Source of the DNA: Peromyscus leucopus
Lineage: Eukaryota; Chordata; Mammalia; Rodentia; Cricetidae
Length of the DNA stretch: 64,000 nt
Assembly: GCF_004664715.2 (NCBI RefSeq)
Contig: NC_051066.1
Location: 82,423,735 to 82,487,734, forward strand
Reading direction: 5' to 3'
The position numbers were made by a program, and so were the translations under genes. A model generated the notes under the pieces. That model worked only from the letters and a program-made list of their open reading frames with translations. It did no database searches and was not told the origin of the DNA. Shown piece by piece: positions 1 through 12,087 of this stretch. Within the stretch, counting starts at the first letter, position 1; every line of letters starts with the position of its first letter.

Positions 1-1740
1 TTTATGCCCCTCATCCAACTCCTACCAGATCCATCACACTTGTTTCTACTTATGTAATTTTGTGTCTTTTTAAATTTTTTTTAGAAACTTGTCAACTCTG
101 TTTTTTGTTGGCTATATTCTCTTGTGTATATGGCCTTACACTGGATCATGGTTAACTCACCAGGGGCCACACCTTTAAGAAGACTGATTCATTCTCCTCC
201 CAGGAGCTGTTACCTAAAAATAGCTTCTTAGTGGTAGAATATTTTGTGTCCACCTTCCAATTCTATGCTTGGATTTACCTGGCTTGAAGATGCATAGGTT
301 TTATGCATACTGTCACAACCTCTTTTGGTTCACATGTGCCACTTGCCTTATGTGTCCTGAAAACACTATTTCCTTGTAGTCATTCATCATCTCCAACTCT
401 TATACTCTTTTTACATCTTCTTCTCCAATGATCCACAAGCCTAGTAAGCCTAGTAAGATGACGGGATATGACATAGATATGCCATTTAGAGCTGAGAATT
501 CCTCAGTCTCTTATTCTCTATACTTTGACTAGTTGTGGGTCTCTATGTTAAACATCTGTTGCAAATGCAATATTCTCTGATGATGGCTGAGAAATGAACT
601 AATCTATGGGAATAATGATAAGTCTTTATGAATCACTTTAATACTATGTCCATTTAGCAGAATAATAGTAGATTCTTTCTGCAGCCTATGGCCTGTCTAG
701 CTATAAATTCATTTTGTGGAGTAGACCCTACACAAAATCAGAAGGTGGTTAGTAATTTCCATGCCTTTAATTATACTACTACAGCAGCAGGCATGTCATA
801 CCAAACAGGTTGTTACCATAGCTTTTGGGTTTCACATCTGGGTAAGCTAGATGGCCATATTTCTCCTTTACTAGCATGAATAGCAGCTTCCAGCACTATG
901 GAAAGTATCCAGTAGAGATGATTTCCAGGACAGTACCAGCTTGATCTTTCCATGTTCTATGATTTAAGTATGTGGTATTTTCAGCAATAAGGTTTTATCA
1001 TAAAATTATGGTAAGTAATCAAAAACATTGTAAATAGTCTGTAATGTTTGAAGGTTTGTGGAACCTCACTGGCCAGCAATTCTAAAAAGCTAACCTATCC
1101 TGGTACTAGGCATTTTTATTTATTAACTTGTGCTATAGTGAGGGTATTGTCTCCCTGTTCTGGGGCACTACATTTAAATTCTTTTTATATACATGTATGT
1201 ATTTATTTTAGGAAGTTTTTACAGTAGTAGATTTCAATGTGACTTTTCATGAAGGTGTTTAGTGTTAGTTATCCCCCTTTATAACCTCTTCTACCCTGTC
1301 CTTTCATCCTCAACTCCAATTTAACCCTTTCTGTCAATTATTTTTCTTTAACCCTTTACATTACTGTGATTTTTCTCCCCTGCTTTGAAATTCCTCTCCA
1401 TGGCCCCTCTGTCTAGTTTTTCTGACCTAGAATAGTTGTTCCATCCTTTTACCTTTGACTTTAATAATTTCATTCTTCTTAACATCGGAATAATCTGTTA
1501 TGTCAATATGCATCATTTTTATTACTCATTCTTCTTTTGGTAGACATCTAGGTTGTTTCTACCTCATGGCTTTTCTGAAAACAGCAGTAATGAGCGTGGA
1601 TGGGCAGTTATCTCTACACTAGGATACAGGATCCTTTTGTTACAAGCCCAAGAATGGTATAGCTGGATCATGTGAAAGATTTACTTTTGGCTATTATGTA
1701 TTATTTTAAAATTTTCATGCATATTATATATAGTCTTTAA
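1..1740 (-). mobile_element. Old rodent L1 (Lx-type), antisense: 3' UTR and ORF2 end, cut by window edge
   Basis: The plus strand reads as the complement of a rodent L1 3' UTR up to about 1480. It then passes into the complement of the ORF2 C-terminal region at about 1490-1690. Familiar landmarks include the stretch around 340-400 (Lx-type 3' UTR) and 1540-1560 (antisense ORF2 end). Divergence is high and no long frame survives. The left end lies outside the window. The subfamily is an estimate from memory of rodent L1 sequences. Confidence 0.75.
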
Positions 1741-1959
1741 ATATTCATTAAAAATACTTCAAAGTTTGTTTTAGATATAATATATGTTGATCATATTCTT
1801 TCCTTCCTCCAATTTCTCCTAGAATCTTCCTGCTTCCCTACCCACTCAGCTTCATCTTCTCTTTCCCAAAAATAACCCCCATAAAGCAAAAACTTAAAGG
1901 TCAAACCAAAAAAACAAATAACAGAAAATCAATAAGACAAAAAATAGAAAACAAAAATA

Positions 1960-1961
<2 letters not shown>

Positions 1962-2007
<46 letters not shown>
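1962..2007. repeat. (AC)n microsatellite inside L1 3' UTR
   Basis: About 23 uninterrupted AC units. It lies at the point of the L1 3' UTR where other copies in the window also carry CA/GT runs (8434 and 15761). Confidence 0.95.
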
Positions 2008-2009
<2 letters not shown>

Positions 2010-2223
2010 CATGCACACACCATGGAACTCATTTGTGTTGGTAAACAGCTCCTGGATAAGTGGCCTGCCTTGGAGTATGACTGATATAGCCAGTGGCATG
2101 TTTTTGGATAAAAACTGATTTTCTCTTTTCTATCAGTTGTGAATTGCAGACAGATTCTTAATTAAGGGTAGGATTTTGTGTTTACTTCCCCTTCACATTG
2201 CTGAGATTTTGTATGGTTTGAAC

Positions 2224-2690
2224 TGTGGTGATATTTTATTTGTGTTTTAATAAATAAAGCTTGCCTGGAGATCAGAGGAAAAAGGCCAGCCATTATAAGT
2301 AAACAAAGAAGTCAGGCGTGGTAGCACACACCCTTCATCCTATCACTTAGCAGCAGGATCTTTGGAAACAGAGCAAGATGTGGTGGCATATGCCTTAATT
2401 CCAACACTAGTTAACTATGAAGGTCTGGAGGTCTGTACAGACAGACAGAAAGTGACAGAGCTGGGCATGAAGAGGAAGTGATGTAGCTGGGCAGAGAGCA
2501 AATCAGATGGCAGAAAGCAAGGCATATGCGCATGGGTAGACAGGAAATAACTCTCATTTGGAAGCTGCAGAGTTGGTGAGATAAGGTTGGCTGGTGGCTT
2601 TCCCTATTTCCCTGATCTGTCTAAGGCTTTCACTCCAATATTTCACTCTGTGTTTTTTATTTAATGAGATCGTTTAGAAATTCATCTACA
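2224..2690 (+). mobile_element. Solo ERV LTR (class II-like), 467 bp, inserted in L1
   Basis: The element starts TGTGGTGATATT and ends CATCTACA, the TG...CA ends expected of an LTR. The host hexamer TTGAAC sits at 2218-2223 and again at 2691-2696, and a 6-bp duplication is typical of ERVK-type integration. An AATAAA-like motif lies about 25 bp from the 5' end. A second member with the same ends is at 49505-50519. No internal retroviral sequence is present, so it is a solo LTR left by recombination. The family name was not determined. Confidence 0.88.
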
Positions 2691-3091
2691 TTGAACTTGT
2701 GTAGGTCTTCCAGTACCTCTGGTCCTTAAGATCTTTCTATCTTCTCTTCAGCATAGCTCCCTAAGCCCTCAGGGGAGGCCTTTGATGACTACATCCAATT
2801 TAGAACTGAGGGGTTCAAAGCCTTTCACTCTATGCACACTGTCCAGGTGTGAATCTCTGTGTTAATTCCCAACTACTACAAGAAGGATCTTCTCAGATAA
2901 GGGTTGAATCATATTCTGATCTGTGGGTATAGCAGTATGCCATTAGGAGTCATTTTATAGCCATGTTCCTTTAGCAGAATAATAATAGTAACAATAATAG
3001 TATAGCCTTTGTAGTCTCAGGTTCTTGGCCACCTTAGCAGCGTCAGGTATGGGTTCCATCTCATGGAGTGGGCCTTAAATCCAATAAAAAA

Positions 3092-3400
3092 GTTCACACA
3101 ATATATTTTGACCATCTTCTTTCTCCACTCCCTGCCCCAAGTCCTCCCAGATCCTCCTCACCTCCCTACTAAACTTCACATTCTCTCTCATTCTTAAAAA
3201 GATAACCAAACAAAGAGCAGGCTCAAGCACATAAAACAAACCCCAAAAGAAATAAACACCAAGCCCTACCAAACAAAATACACACAAAATTGTGAAATCT
3301 GTTTTGTGTTGGCCAAGCAGTCCTGAGTATGAAGTCATCCCTGAGGTTGATATACCCAGTGTCACTCTGTTGCAGAAAACTCATTTTTGTTTTCAGCTTT
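3092..3400 (-). mobile_element. Third antisense L1 3' UTR fragment
   Basis: A further antisense L1 3' end starts near 3095 with the same landmark order as at 1780-2120: pyrimidine-rich block, A-rich block, then the stretch around 3305. It shows that a separate L1 copy abuts the preceding one. Confidence 0.7.
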
Positions 3401-4989
3401 CTTAGGAACCTCCAATTAAAAGTAAAGAAGGCTCCTTCCCCTCCTCAGCTGTCCTGTGCAAGTCTTAAGATCAATTTATAATAAAATGTTGGGGTTTTTT
3501 CTATAAAAAAGAAAGAAACAACAAACAAAACCCAGACAACTCTCTCTTCCATTAGACTACACGAAGACTGTGCACTGACTCTTTGCAACTGAAATGTTCT
3601 CATTCACACGTCCTTGCAACATATGACAGTACCATTAGAATAAACACCAATCCAATTTTAGATATATCTCCTTGTGCCAACTATTTGACAATGCCATTGT
3701 CCTGCCTGGTGAGATGAGTAGTGTACCTTTCATGCATGAGAGTATATTGCCCTCAGCACTGCCAAAATTAATGCATTCCTTGACATACTTGTCTTTGTTT
3801 TTGTGTATTTTTAATTGCCTATTTGAGCAGACATGCACTTTAAGTTATTTTTAGCCATAGTATTTGGATTTACAATTCAGTAGACTTACTTTCTACTAAT
3901 ACAGTTGACAAGCTCTGTTATATTTGCAGCAAGCAGAGGGTGCAACACTCTATTTTTAGCTCCATTTGTTCTTTAAAAAAATGCATTGCATTGGCTTAAG
4001 AACCCATCAGTGAAGCAAGAAGTCTAGGAAAACATACTCCAAGGAAACACAAGCTGCCTTTATAAGAATTCACCACAAATCATTACTTGCAATATTCCAG
4101 ATAGGTGAACTTAGACATTATTGTTTAATCTTGGAAAGAGGGTGAAATAACTCCTTAGGAAACAAGGCAGTTGTTATCAGGCTAATCTCTATTTCTGTGC
4201 ATGATAAAGACAACCATTCCTGTGAATGCCATCCTAGGTGCTTGTCAGCTAGGTTTAGACAGTAGCAGGCTGTGGTTAAAAATTGTCACTCAGCAGGATA
4301 TTTTTTAGTACTTCATTTATATAATTTCAGTTTATAAAAAAAAAAAATAAGAAAATGGCTTGTCAGAGCAAATTGTCCCTACCCCCAGTTGCTCCAATTC
4401 AATACTTAAGCTCCAAAGATTCTATGCATTTATAGAACCAGGCATATCTGCAAGACTTGGGAACCTGGAGATTATCATAGCCTAATATGTTTAAGTGGGT
4501 ATACCATCATTGCAACATTGGAGATAAATGTATTGACTAAAAGATCTCAATATATGTGACTTGTACTTCTGGTGCAATGGCAGAAGAAGCCCCAAGCACC
4601 CGCTCTCTCATGAAACTACCATAATTGGTCAAAAGACATGTTTTAAAATGATCATTCATTCACTAAAAGTTTGCAAGAATGGAAAAGCATGTGAAACTGG
4701 ATAATGGTATGCTTTGCTTGGCCCAATCCCAAAGCTCATTGTGATGAAGAATTCCAAGTGGCATTTTCACTATCAACCCAGTTTTCAAGTAGGGCAAGAT
4801 TATGTGTTGGGAAAGGCTGTCTGAAAAGACCAGAAATTACTTCCTGCTCTTTCTCTCTACTACTCCCAGGCAGTGAACTAGCCCTGTCCTCAGCTTGAGT
4901 CTGGCTCAGTTACATTTTCTTAGATGAAGATGCAGGCCATATGACTAATTTCTGCTTAAAGGAGCAGACATAATTTAAAACAAAATTTG
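3401..4989. other. Unassigned, AT-rich intergenic sequence
   Basis: I see no recognisable repeat or gene. Open frames on both strands here are 60-67 codons, overlap each other and carry no motif. Confidence 0.5.
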
Positions 4990-5290
4990 AAGAAGTTTAT
5001 ACCCAAGAAGAAGGGGGAAATTTCACAGAGTCCCAAACCCTGGCAAATTATATGCATATGTACATATAATTTATATGATATAACTTACATCTATACTTAC
5101 ATATACACATGCCTACATATGGTTATGTAACAATAATATTTGAAGTTAAAAAGGCTATCTACTTGAGAGTTGAAGAGGGATGGGGGTGGGTTTGAAGAAA
5201 GGCAACTTGGTGGGAATAGAGGGAGGAAAGGGAGAGGGAAAATGATGTAATTCTATTCAAACGAAAAACATATTAAAATTATCTAAAGGT
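4990..5290 (+). mobile_element. L1 3' end, sense
   Basis: An AT-rich dinucleotide-like zone (5050-5130) is followed by the G-rich purine block typical of rodent L1 3' ends (5165-5240) and an A/T-rich tail near 5265-5285. Only the distal 3' UTR is left. Confidence 0.65.
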
Positions 5291-5926
5291 ATAGTAATAT
5301 AAGATATAGATGAAATATTATAAATTAGTAATTTATAACAATGTATTGTGGTTAGAGCTCATGAGCAATATTTTCATATTGTTATTTCTATGTTGTTTCG
5401 TATTCTGACAAATTTGTTGTTAGGTGATTTTGAATTGTGTGAATGATACAAGCTGAGGTGGTCATGGTATATCTGGGTGATATGATCTGATGTCACCAGT
5501 ATGATTGGCATGTGACTACACTTGAATTAAGTTAATAGAATTATGAAATAGATTATGGTAAAAAGAGAGGCATGTATTGTTACAGAGCAACTGCCAAGAA
5601 AATAATTAAAAATTGTGATAAAATCATTAAAATGCTAAATTAGGAAGGATAACATTAATTTAAAAAGAAAAAGAATAAATGCTGTAAAATGGATATGAGA
5701 TGCATAAAAAGCAAAAGTAAATTGACATGTGTAATTCTATGTTAAAATCAGATTAGGTGTCAATGAACTCAACAATCCAACCCAAAGGTAAGGAATTAAA
5801 AACTAATAAAAAAAAGGGGTATGTGTGAGCAAAAATAGACTGTGGCAACTCTATGTATGCTGATAATGAAAACTACTACTAATAATAAGTACAGTGATAA
5901 TAACTGAGGACTTCAAAGGCCCCTTT
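5291..5926. other. Unassigned AT-rich sequence
   Basis: I see no gene, SINE or clear L1 landmark here. It may hold old, unrecognisable L1. Confidence 0.4.
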
Positions 5927-6079
5927 TCTTTTCTTTTCGAGACAGGGTTTCTCTGTGTAACTTTGAAGCCTGTCCTGGAACTCACTCTGAAGACCAGGCT
6001 GGCCTAGAACTCACAGAGATCCGCCTGGCTCTGCCTCCCGAGTGCTGGGATTAAAGACATTCACCACCACCACCCACCT
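5927..6079 (-). mobile_element. B1 SINE, antisense
   Basis: A 7SL-derived B1 in reverse orientation: a T-rich tail at the left, then the GAGACAGGGTTTCTCTGTGT motif at 5939, and CCACC-rich sequence at the right marking the element's 5' end. A degraded TSD is visible: AAAGGCCCCTTTT at 5915-5927 against AAAGTCCCATTTT at 6081-6093, 11 of 13 matching. Confidence 0.93.
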
Positions 6080-6093
6080 TAAAGTCCCATTTT

Positions 6094-6974
6094 CAATAAT
6101 GAATGGGAAAGCTAGACTGAAGTTATTAAGAATTTGGAAAACTTGGACCCTAATACACAGAAATTTGTGACACAATTACAGTAAAGAAAAATTATCCTTT
6201 ATATAATAAAGACTGATATATAAATATGTGTGTATATTATAGACAAATCAAAGAAAAGCAAGGTGTTGAAATTAAGAACTTCAAGTCAACCATTATAAAT
6301 ATATACAAGGAATTTAAAAAGGATCAGAATTAATGCAGTCAGCAAAGACAGGATGGATCAGCTAATAGATTTCCACTATGGTCTACTGAAGTTTTAGTGT
6401 TGCCAAGGTGCTTCCGCACGTAGTGCTGGGGAACCTGGATATCCACATGCCAAAGAACAGAGCCCTACTCTCTCCTTACACTATACAATCAGTGAGTGTG
6501 AAAGTGCTGTCTACTAAAGCTGACTGAGGGAATACATTTGTACTAATAGAAAATTAGCAGTTAGACACAACTCACTTGATTAACAAGTCCCTGATCTAGT
6601 TACTTTGGGGCCATACCCACTTCAAACTTAGTTTTAACATCATCATCTGTCACTTCCCATCCCTCTGGGGATGCAGGCAGATTCACTGCCATGCTTTCTT
6701 CTTAGTCATGCTAATGTGGTGCAAATTATTTTACATTGGTAATATAGAAGTGGTTCATTCTTCATGTTAACACTTTTGACATGGAAGATTGAATGCACTG
6801 AGAACTGTGTTGGCGTCAAATAAAAAATGTAACACTTAAGGCAATGAAAGTGAAATAGGAAATAGGGTATCAATTATTTTGTGGAACATTTAGAACTTTG
6901 TGAAAGCATTAATTCAATTTGGTGAGTAGACTCAGCATGACCATTTCTGAATGGGGCTTTAGATACATCAGGAA
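6094..6974. other. Mostly unassigned, with a short old L1 ORF2 remnant
   Basis: Around 6405-6480 the plus strand resembles the mammalian L1 ORF2 segment upstream of the C-terminal domain, in sense orientation. The rest is AT-rich and unassigned. Confidence 0.45.
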
Positions 6975-7330
6975 AATTAATTATTAATTTTATTGTAAAT
7001 TAACTATAAGTATATATTATGGGATACAAAGTGATATTGTGATTTATGAATACAATTTGGGACAATTAGATAATGTTACTTAATATATCCATCACCTCAT
7101 TGCATACTAGTATACCTCAAATACATGTTATTTTTGTGATGTGAACATTGAAATTCATTCTAAAAAAACTGAAATACTATTACTGAATATACTTGCTGCC
7201 CTATGCAATAGATCTCCGAGGAAGAAAGAAAGAACCTCACCTTCATATGTAAGAGAGGCTTAGTATACTGTGAACATCACTTCCTCATACTCCTCACACC
7301 CCAGCCTCTGTGGTTCCTACCCTGTGCTCA
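6975..7330 (-). mobile_element. Ancient L1 (L1M-type) 3' end, antisense
   Basis: The plus strand resembles the complement of an old mammalian L1 3' UTR, including a segment around 7070-7110 on the pattern ATATCCATCACCTCA. It is highly diverged. Confidence 0.55.
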
Positions 7331-7424
7331 TACAAGGGAAAGATTTTGTGTACACTTATATTACTAATATGAATGCTATGTCTTCTAGCAGCTCAGTTAT
7401 CTCTTTTTCAATTAATGTTTTGTT

Positions 7425-7471
7425 TGGATACAAAGAAATGGTTTTCATTGTGACATTTTCATCTGTCTATC

Positions 7472-7539
<68 letters not shown>

Positions 7540-7700
7540 GTATGTATCACTATGCCTTGTTCTTATCCACCCCTTCATCCACTGCCCTTCCGTAGTTCCC
7601 TCTCTGCTTGCTTCCATGATAAACATACTCCATTACTCCATCCTTGAATGATCCCTCCTTCTTTAACACTTTTCCTGCCTTCTCGTTGTTTCCTTTTTTA
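7425..7700 (-). mobile_element. Antisense L1 3' UTR fragment carrying a tetranucleotide run
   Basis: The text resembles the antisense rodent L1 segment seen better at 63262-63500: an AAAGAAATGG-like start, then a pyrimidine-rich stretch. The CTAT microsatellite interrupts it. Confidence 0.5.
7472..7539. repeat. (CTAT)n microsatellite
   Basis: About 17 uninterrupted tetranucleotide units. Confidence 0.97.
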
Positions 7701-8235
7701 TTTGCATGAGTTATAAATATTCAGAAGTTCCATGATATGGAATCCTACTAGATGTTTCCATTGGAAGGTAAAATAACAGAACATTTTCAAATTCAGAATG
7801 GTGAGATTTGTAGAACCCACCTGTGCCATAATATGAAAAATACGTAGATCCTGCGTCTATATTTTCTGATAACTCACCTCTGAAAGTAAGCCTTCTATTA
7901 TTTGCTTAGTGGGATATTACCATTCCATTTTTTTTCAAAGCACAGAGAGTATTATAAATAACTTTTCTGTCAATAATTACCTATTAAAATATAATCCTAT
8001 CTTGATTCCATTTCAACAGCATTCTTTAGGTTTAGCAACTTCTAACATTAGAATGTAATAGCTGCTTTTTCTTGTTATAAATATTTGAGATCCTCAGAAT
8101 GAAATGTAATTTTTTCTTCCTTATTGCAAAGTTTATCAGAATAAACTTAAAATAATTCCCAGATAGACACAAATCTCTATAGACCAGGGAACCTAAAATT
8201 CTGTCTGAAATTAAGAAGACAAACACTTATATAAG
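7701..8235. other. Unassigned sequence
   Basis: No recognisable element. Short minus-strand frames of 60-64 codons at 8032-8359 have no motif and run into the next L1. Confidence 0.45.
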
Positions 8236-8431
8236 GTAGAGCCCAGCAAAAGGGGGCATGGACTGAGGTCCTACCTCTAACTAAGAAGTTGTTTGCAGCT
8301 GAGACAGGCAAAGGGGAACCAGTTTCCTCTACTGGAATCTTGGTAGTTATTCTAACCACACTTCAGGGCAGGCCAAGAGAAACTGGCAAACAGAAAATGG
8401 ATTCCATGTTTTTCCTTTGTTTTATGTTTGG

Positions 8432-8486
<55 letters not shown>

Positions 8487-8730
8487 TTGTTTTATTTTGG
8501 TATTTTTGGTATTAGTGAATGTTTTAGTTAATTTGTTTTGTTTTGCTTTTTGTTTCTTGATTTTTTGTTTTGAAAGAAAGGAGAAAGATAGAGAAAGACA
8601 GAGAATAAGAAAATATGGAGTTATTATAGGTAGAGAGGTGGGGAGAATCTGGGAGGAGTTGGGGAGGGGAAAGGGTATGATCAAAATTTGTTGTATGAAA
8701 ATTCTTTTAAATAAAAAAAAAAAGTTAATT
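8236..8730 (+). mobile_element. L1 3' UTR (Lx-type), sense, with intact poly(A) end
   Basis: Typical rodent L1 3' UTR order: a segment at 8245-8400, a GT run, a T-rich block, then a purine block at 8625-8675, then an A-rich tail at 8710-8723. The frames in this stretch are products of the repeat. Confidence 0.8.
8434..8482. repeat. (GT)n microsatellite inside L1 3' UTR
   Basis: About 24 GT units, at the same L1 position as the runs near 1962 and 15761. Confidence 0.97.
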
Positions 8731-9059
8731 TAATAAAAAAGGAAATAACCTGGTCATAGAACAATGATTTGAGGGAAAAGATAGTTGAATCCAATGCATA
8801 CATTTACGAACAACAGTATTGAAAAATAATCTGAATTATTCATCTGAAGTATCACGAGTTTTATTAAGAAATAATAATAATTTTAGCGAAAAGTCCAGTT
8901 GGAATGAAAATGTTAGACAACAGTGTGATGTTTGAGGTAAGAAGCTGCAGTGTGGAAGTGCCTGCTTCTGTCTACTCGACTATTCATTGCTTGATTAATT
9001 CAAGGTTAATGATTGTACAGCAATCATGATATAGAGTCACTTGAGGCACTTTTAACTCT
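8731..9059. other. Unassigned sequence
   Basis: Nothing recognisable. Confidence 0.4.
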
Positions 9060-9660
9060 GCTGAAGGAAAGAATACATGAAAAGTCCCTGTCATCAGAGT
9101 TTACATTTTACTAGAAAATAAACAGAGTTAAAATGTAGTGTGTATTTTTATCAGCTCTGCGCCCTGAGACAAGAGAAGACTGGCCATGGGTTGCAAAGCA
9201 ATCTCAACAGTGTGATAGGAGACATCACCAGGAGGATATGATATTTGAACAGATACTAAACACAGTGGAAGACAAGGTCTTTGGGTAGTTAGGAGAGGAT
9301 CCTTCCAGCAAAAGGAAGTCATCGTGAAGTCTCAAAGGTGAGAGAGAAGCAAGGCAGATGTGCCTGAAAATAAAAATGAATTCGATGTGGCTGGAATTGA
9401 AGGGAAATATCAGATAGGACAGAGAAAAGCCAGGAGCCAGCAAGTACATGGATGGGTGACACTGTAGAAGGTATAGAAGGGAAGCCTGATGGGTTCTGAG
9501 ACAGGAGATGTGTAACCTCCCCTATATTTTAAAGGGACCACCGTGCTGTCATGGAGAAAAAAATCATGGTACCACAATAATTTACAGGAAAAGCAGTGGA
9601 TATGAGGATGGGGCAAAAGAAAGTGGGAAGACCTTGATTTCTCACCCTGAGGGAAGAAAT
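9060..9660 (-). mobile_element. Ancient LINE-2 remnant, antisense
   Basis: The order of short matches (a TTTACATTTTACTAG-like start, a GACATCACCAGGAGG block near 9220, and a GTGGCTGG block near 9387) follows the complement of the mammalian L2 3' region. Divergence is strong, as expected for L2 in a rodent. Confidence 0.5.
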
Positions 9661-9728
9661 GAGGTAACACAGAGATGGGAAGCCTAGCTGGCAGATTGTG
9701 TGTGTACTTTGTAGGTATTAATATCTAA

Positions 9729-9729
<1 letters not shown>

Positions 9730-9767
<38 letters not shown>
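9730..9767. repeat. (GT)n microsatellite
   Basis: About 19 GT units. Confidence 0.97.
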
Positions 9768-9768
<1 letters not shown>

Positions 9769-10329
9769 AGTGTCTCTGTGTGTAAAGTGAACATAAATTG
9801 AAAAGAAAAAGATTAGGAATATGCTAGTCTCGGGCTTCCTGCCCTGCACAGGGAGGAGAGAACATAGGCTTGCCTGACTCCTGCAGCACTGGGAGGTTAG
9901 GCATCACCATGGCAAGCAAATATATGGTGAGGGAGAGAGAGAGAGAGGCAGAATGGTTCATGTCCTGTGGGGAGACGCAGATCTGAAGAGGTGAAGGCGG
10001 TGACAAGGGTGCTATTGGTGGAAGTATTAAGGCAACTATATGTAGTTAAAAGGGAAATTTATTTTGTGGGGTGACTTACAAGTGAAGGGATAGGTTACAG
10101 GCTCCAGGAAAGGTGTAGTGCAGTCCAGCGGTGTTCTCTGGAGAACTCAGCTCAGTCTACCTCCAGCGTCCAGGATCCAGGAACCAAGAGAGCCAGCACA
10201 TCTGGATCTCAGGTCTTAAGGGCTCCTGAGGGCTCCTGTCTTGTAAGCGTGTTACTGGAAGCCTCAATGGGGGTAGTACTTCAGGTCAAAGCTGGAACAG
10301 CTACCCGCTACAAGGGGCTGAGGTGGGTG

Positions 10330-11400
10330 TCCTGCTTGTCACCTGGGGCCATGGTAATGTCGGGCCTGGGCTGCTGCCAAGTGCCATGTGTGGATCCATG
10401 GCCCTGCCATAACCACAGTCTATGTTGATGTCTGTGACTCCTGTTACTACCTAAGGCCAGGAGACAGGTCTGCACAGAGTTGGCTCCACCCCTCACTGGC
10501 CTCAGCTGCAGCACTAGGGAGAGTGGTCCCTGCACCTTGCCTGGGCAGCACAGTAGAGCTGACCCTGTTTACAGGGTCTGGATTGAGCTGTCATTGAGGA
10601 TGTGAGTGGGGGAGTCTTGCTCTCATCTCTCATCTCCTCATCTGCCATAAGGTGGTGTGGGTGAGGGAGAGATGCCCTTCCCACACCTAGCCTTTTGTTG
10701 CCTGTGGTGAATGAGAGAGGGGGGCGGGGGCTGAGGTCATGAGAGCCATGAGGTCACTGGCTGTAGCACTTGGGAGAGCAGGTCCTACACCTTTCCTGGG
10801 CAGCAGCACAGTAGCGCTCACCCTGTTAACAGTGCTGCAGGTGAGCCAGCCCTGAGAATGTAAGCAGGAGCGAGCTGGCCCCACTACTCACCTGTCATGT
10901 GGTGCATGAGTGAGGAGGAGATGATCCCCTGCCCCTCACCCCTCACCACCTGTGGCAGCTGGGAAAATTGGCCCCTGGGTCATGAGAGTGGAAGAGCTGG
11001 TTCTGCCCCTAACTGACTGTAGCACATGTGAGCGCGGGCTCTGCACCTCCCCTAGGCAACACAGTAGAGCTGACCCTGTGGACCCCGGTGTGGGTGAGCT
11101 GGCCCTGAGGGCAGGGGAGTGGAAGAGCTGACCCCACTTGCCTTGTCTGCCAGGTAGTGGCATGGGTAAGGAACAAAGCCCCCCTTAACCTCTGCCACCT
11201 GCAGCAGACAGGAGAGCTAGCCTTGGGGGCATGACAGTGGGAGAACCAGTCTTGCTCCTCACCAACTGCAGCATTGGGAGAATGGCCCCTGCACCTCACC
11301 TGGACAACACAGTAGAGAATCTAGCTGGCTCTGGTGGTGTAGGTGCTGGTGATCTTGGTGCTGGTGATCTTGATGCCTGCTGCATTGGGTGAACTAGCCA
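10330..11400. repeat. Degenerate tandem-like repeat, period about 250 bp
   Basis: The marker CAGCACAGTAGAGCT or a near match starts at 10546, 10804, 11057 and 11305, giving spacings of 258, 253 and 248 bp. Each is preceded by a TGCACCT-like motif and followed by a CCCTG-rich stretch. Composition is strongly GC-rich in otherwise AT-rich surroundings. The short frames on both strands follow from this composition. Confidence 0.8.
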
Positions 11401-11895
11401 GGGCAGTACTGGTGAAGAGGATGAAGGAGACCTAGTGGGCTGACCAACCCAGCTAACCACGAGGCCCAGAACCAGAGCTATGAGTTGGCTCACCCCAACA
11501 TTCAACTCATTTATAATCTGCTGGAGCATGTGAAGGGGCCTACCTGTAGATTTGAGGCTACAGGCTCTCCATGACATAGGGCAAAAACAGGATATGAAAG
11601 GGGGGTACTACTGAGGGTCCAGCAGAAGCCCTAGGCCTCAAATCAGACCAATAACTCTTTTCAATGAACACTTGCAAGTAAAGATGTATAGGGTAAAAGG
11701 TAAACTGTGTAATTCACTGCGCCACACAACAGCTTTTATGTTGAGATTTTTTTCTTTTCTTTTAAGTTTTATTTTATTTTACTTTGGGTGGGTGGGGAGG
11801 TTGCGAGGACAGAGGGCAGATATGAAGAGATGGGGAGATGAATGGGATCAGGATATACAATGTGAAATACACAATGAAAGAGTAAAATGTTTTTT

Positions 11896-11903
11896 TTTTT
11901 CAG

Positions 11904-11937
<34 letters not shown>

Positions 11938-12087
11938 TCGAGACAGGGTTTCTCTGTGTAGCTTTGCGCCTTTTCCTGGAACTCACTTGGTAGCCCAGGC
12001 TGGCCTCGAACTCACAGAGATTCGCCTGACTCTGCCTCCTGAGTGCTGGGATTAAAGGCGTGCGCCGCCGCCACCACCGCCCGGCCT
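11896..12087 (-). mobile_element. B1 SINE, antisense, nested in the 2.3-kb unit
   Basis: A long T tract is followed by the B1 antisense motifs from 11940 to the CCGCCCGGCC end. The flanks AGTAAAATGTTTTTT (11881-11895) and AGTAGAAAGTTTTTT (12088-12102) match at 13 of 15 positions and are the likely TSD. The segment at 11960-11995 has the form I associate with cricetid B1. CpG-rich CGCCGCC sequence at the end suggests fairly recent insertion. Confidence 0.93.

Larger units (their letters stand above)
1765..3090 (-). mobile_element. Second antisense Lx-type L1 3' UTR, split by an LTR
   Basis: A new L1 3' end begins near 1780 on the plus strand, in antisense. It continues to 2223, is interrupted by the LTR at 2224-2690, and resumes at 2691. 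The text on the two sides joins without a gap once the LTR and one copy of TTGAAC are removed. The A-rich stretch at 1870-1960 and the adjacent (AC)n tract belong to the L1 3' UTR. Confidence 0.75.

Noticed and set aside
3950..3959. CTATTTTTAG, a perfect MEF2-type site
   Set aside because: A 10-bp AT-rich word is expected by chance in a window of this size, and there is no promoter or conserved context.
7472..7539. Regular repeats that might suggest a CRISPR array
   Set aside because: They are a tetranucleotide microsatellite with no spacers, and the genome is mammalian.
10308..11577. GC-rich block as a CpG island with small genes
   Set aside because: CpG is sparse, the block shows a degenerate 250-bp period and lies inside a TSD-bounded mobile unit.
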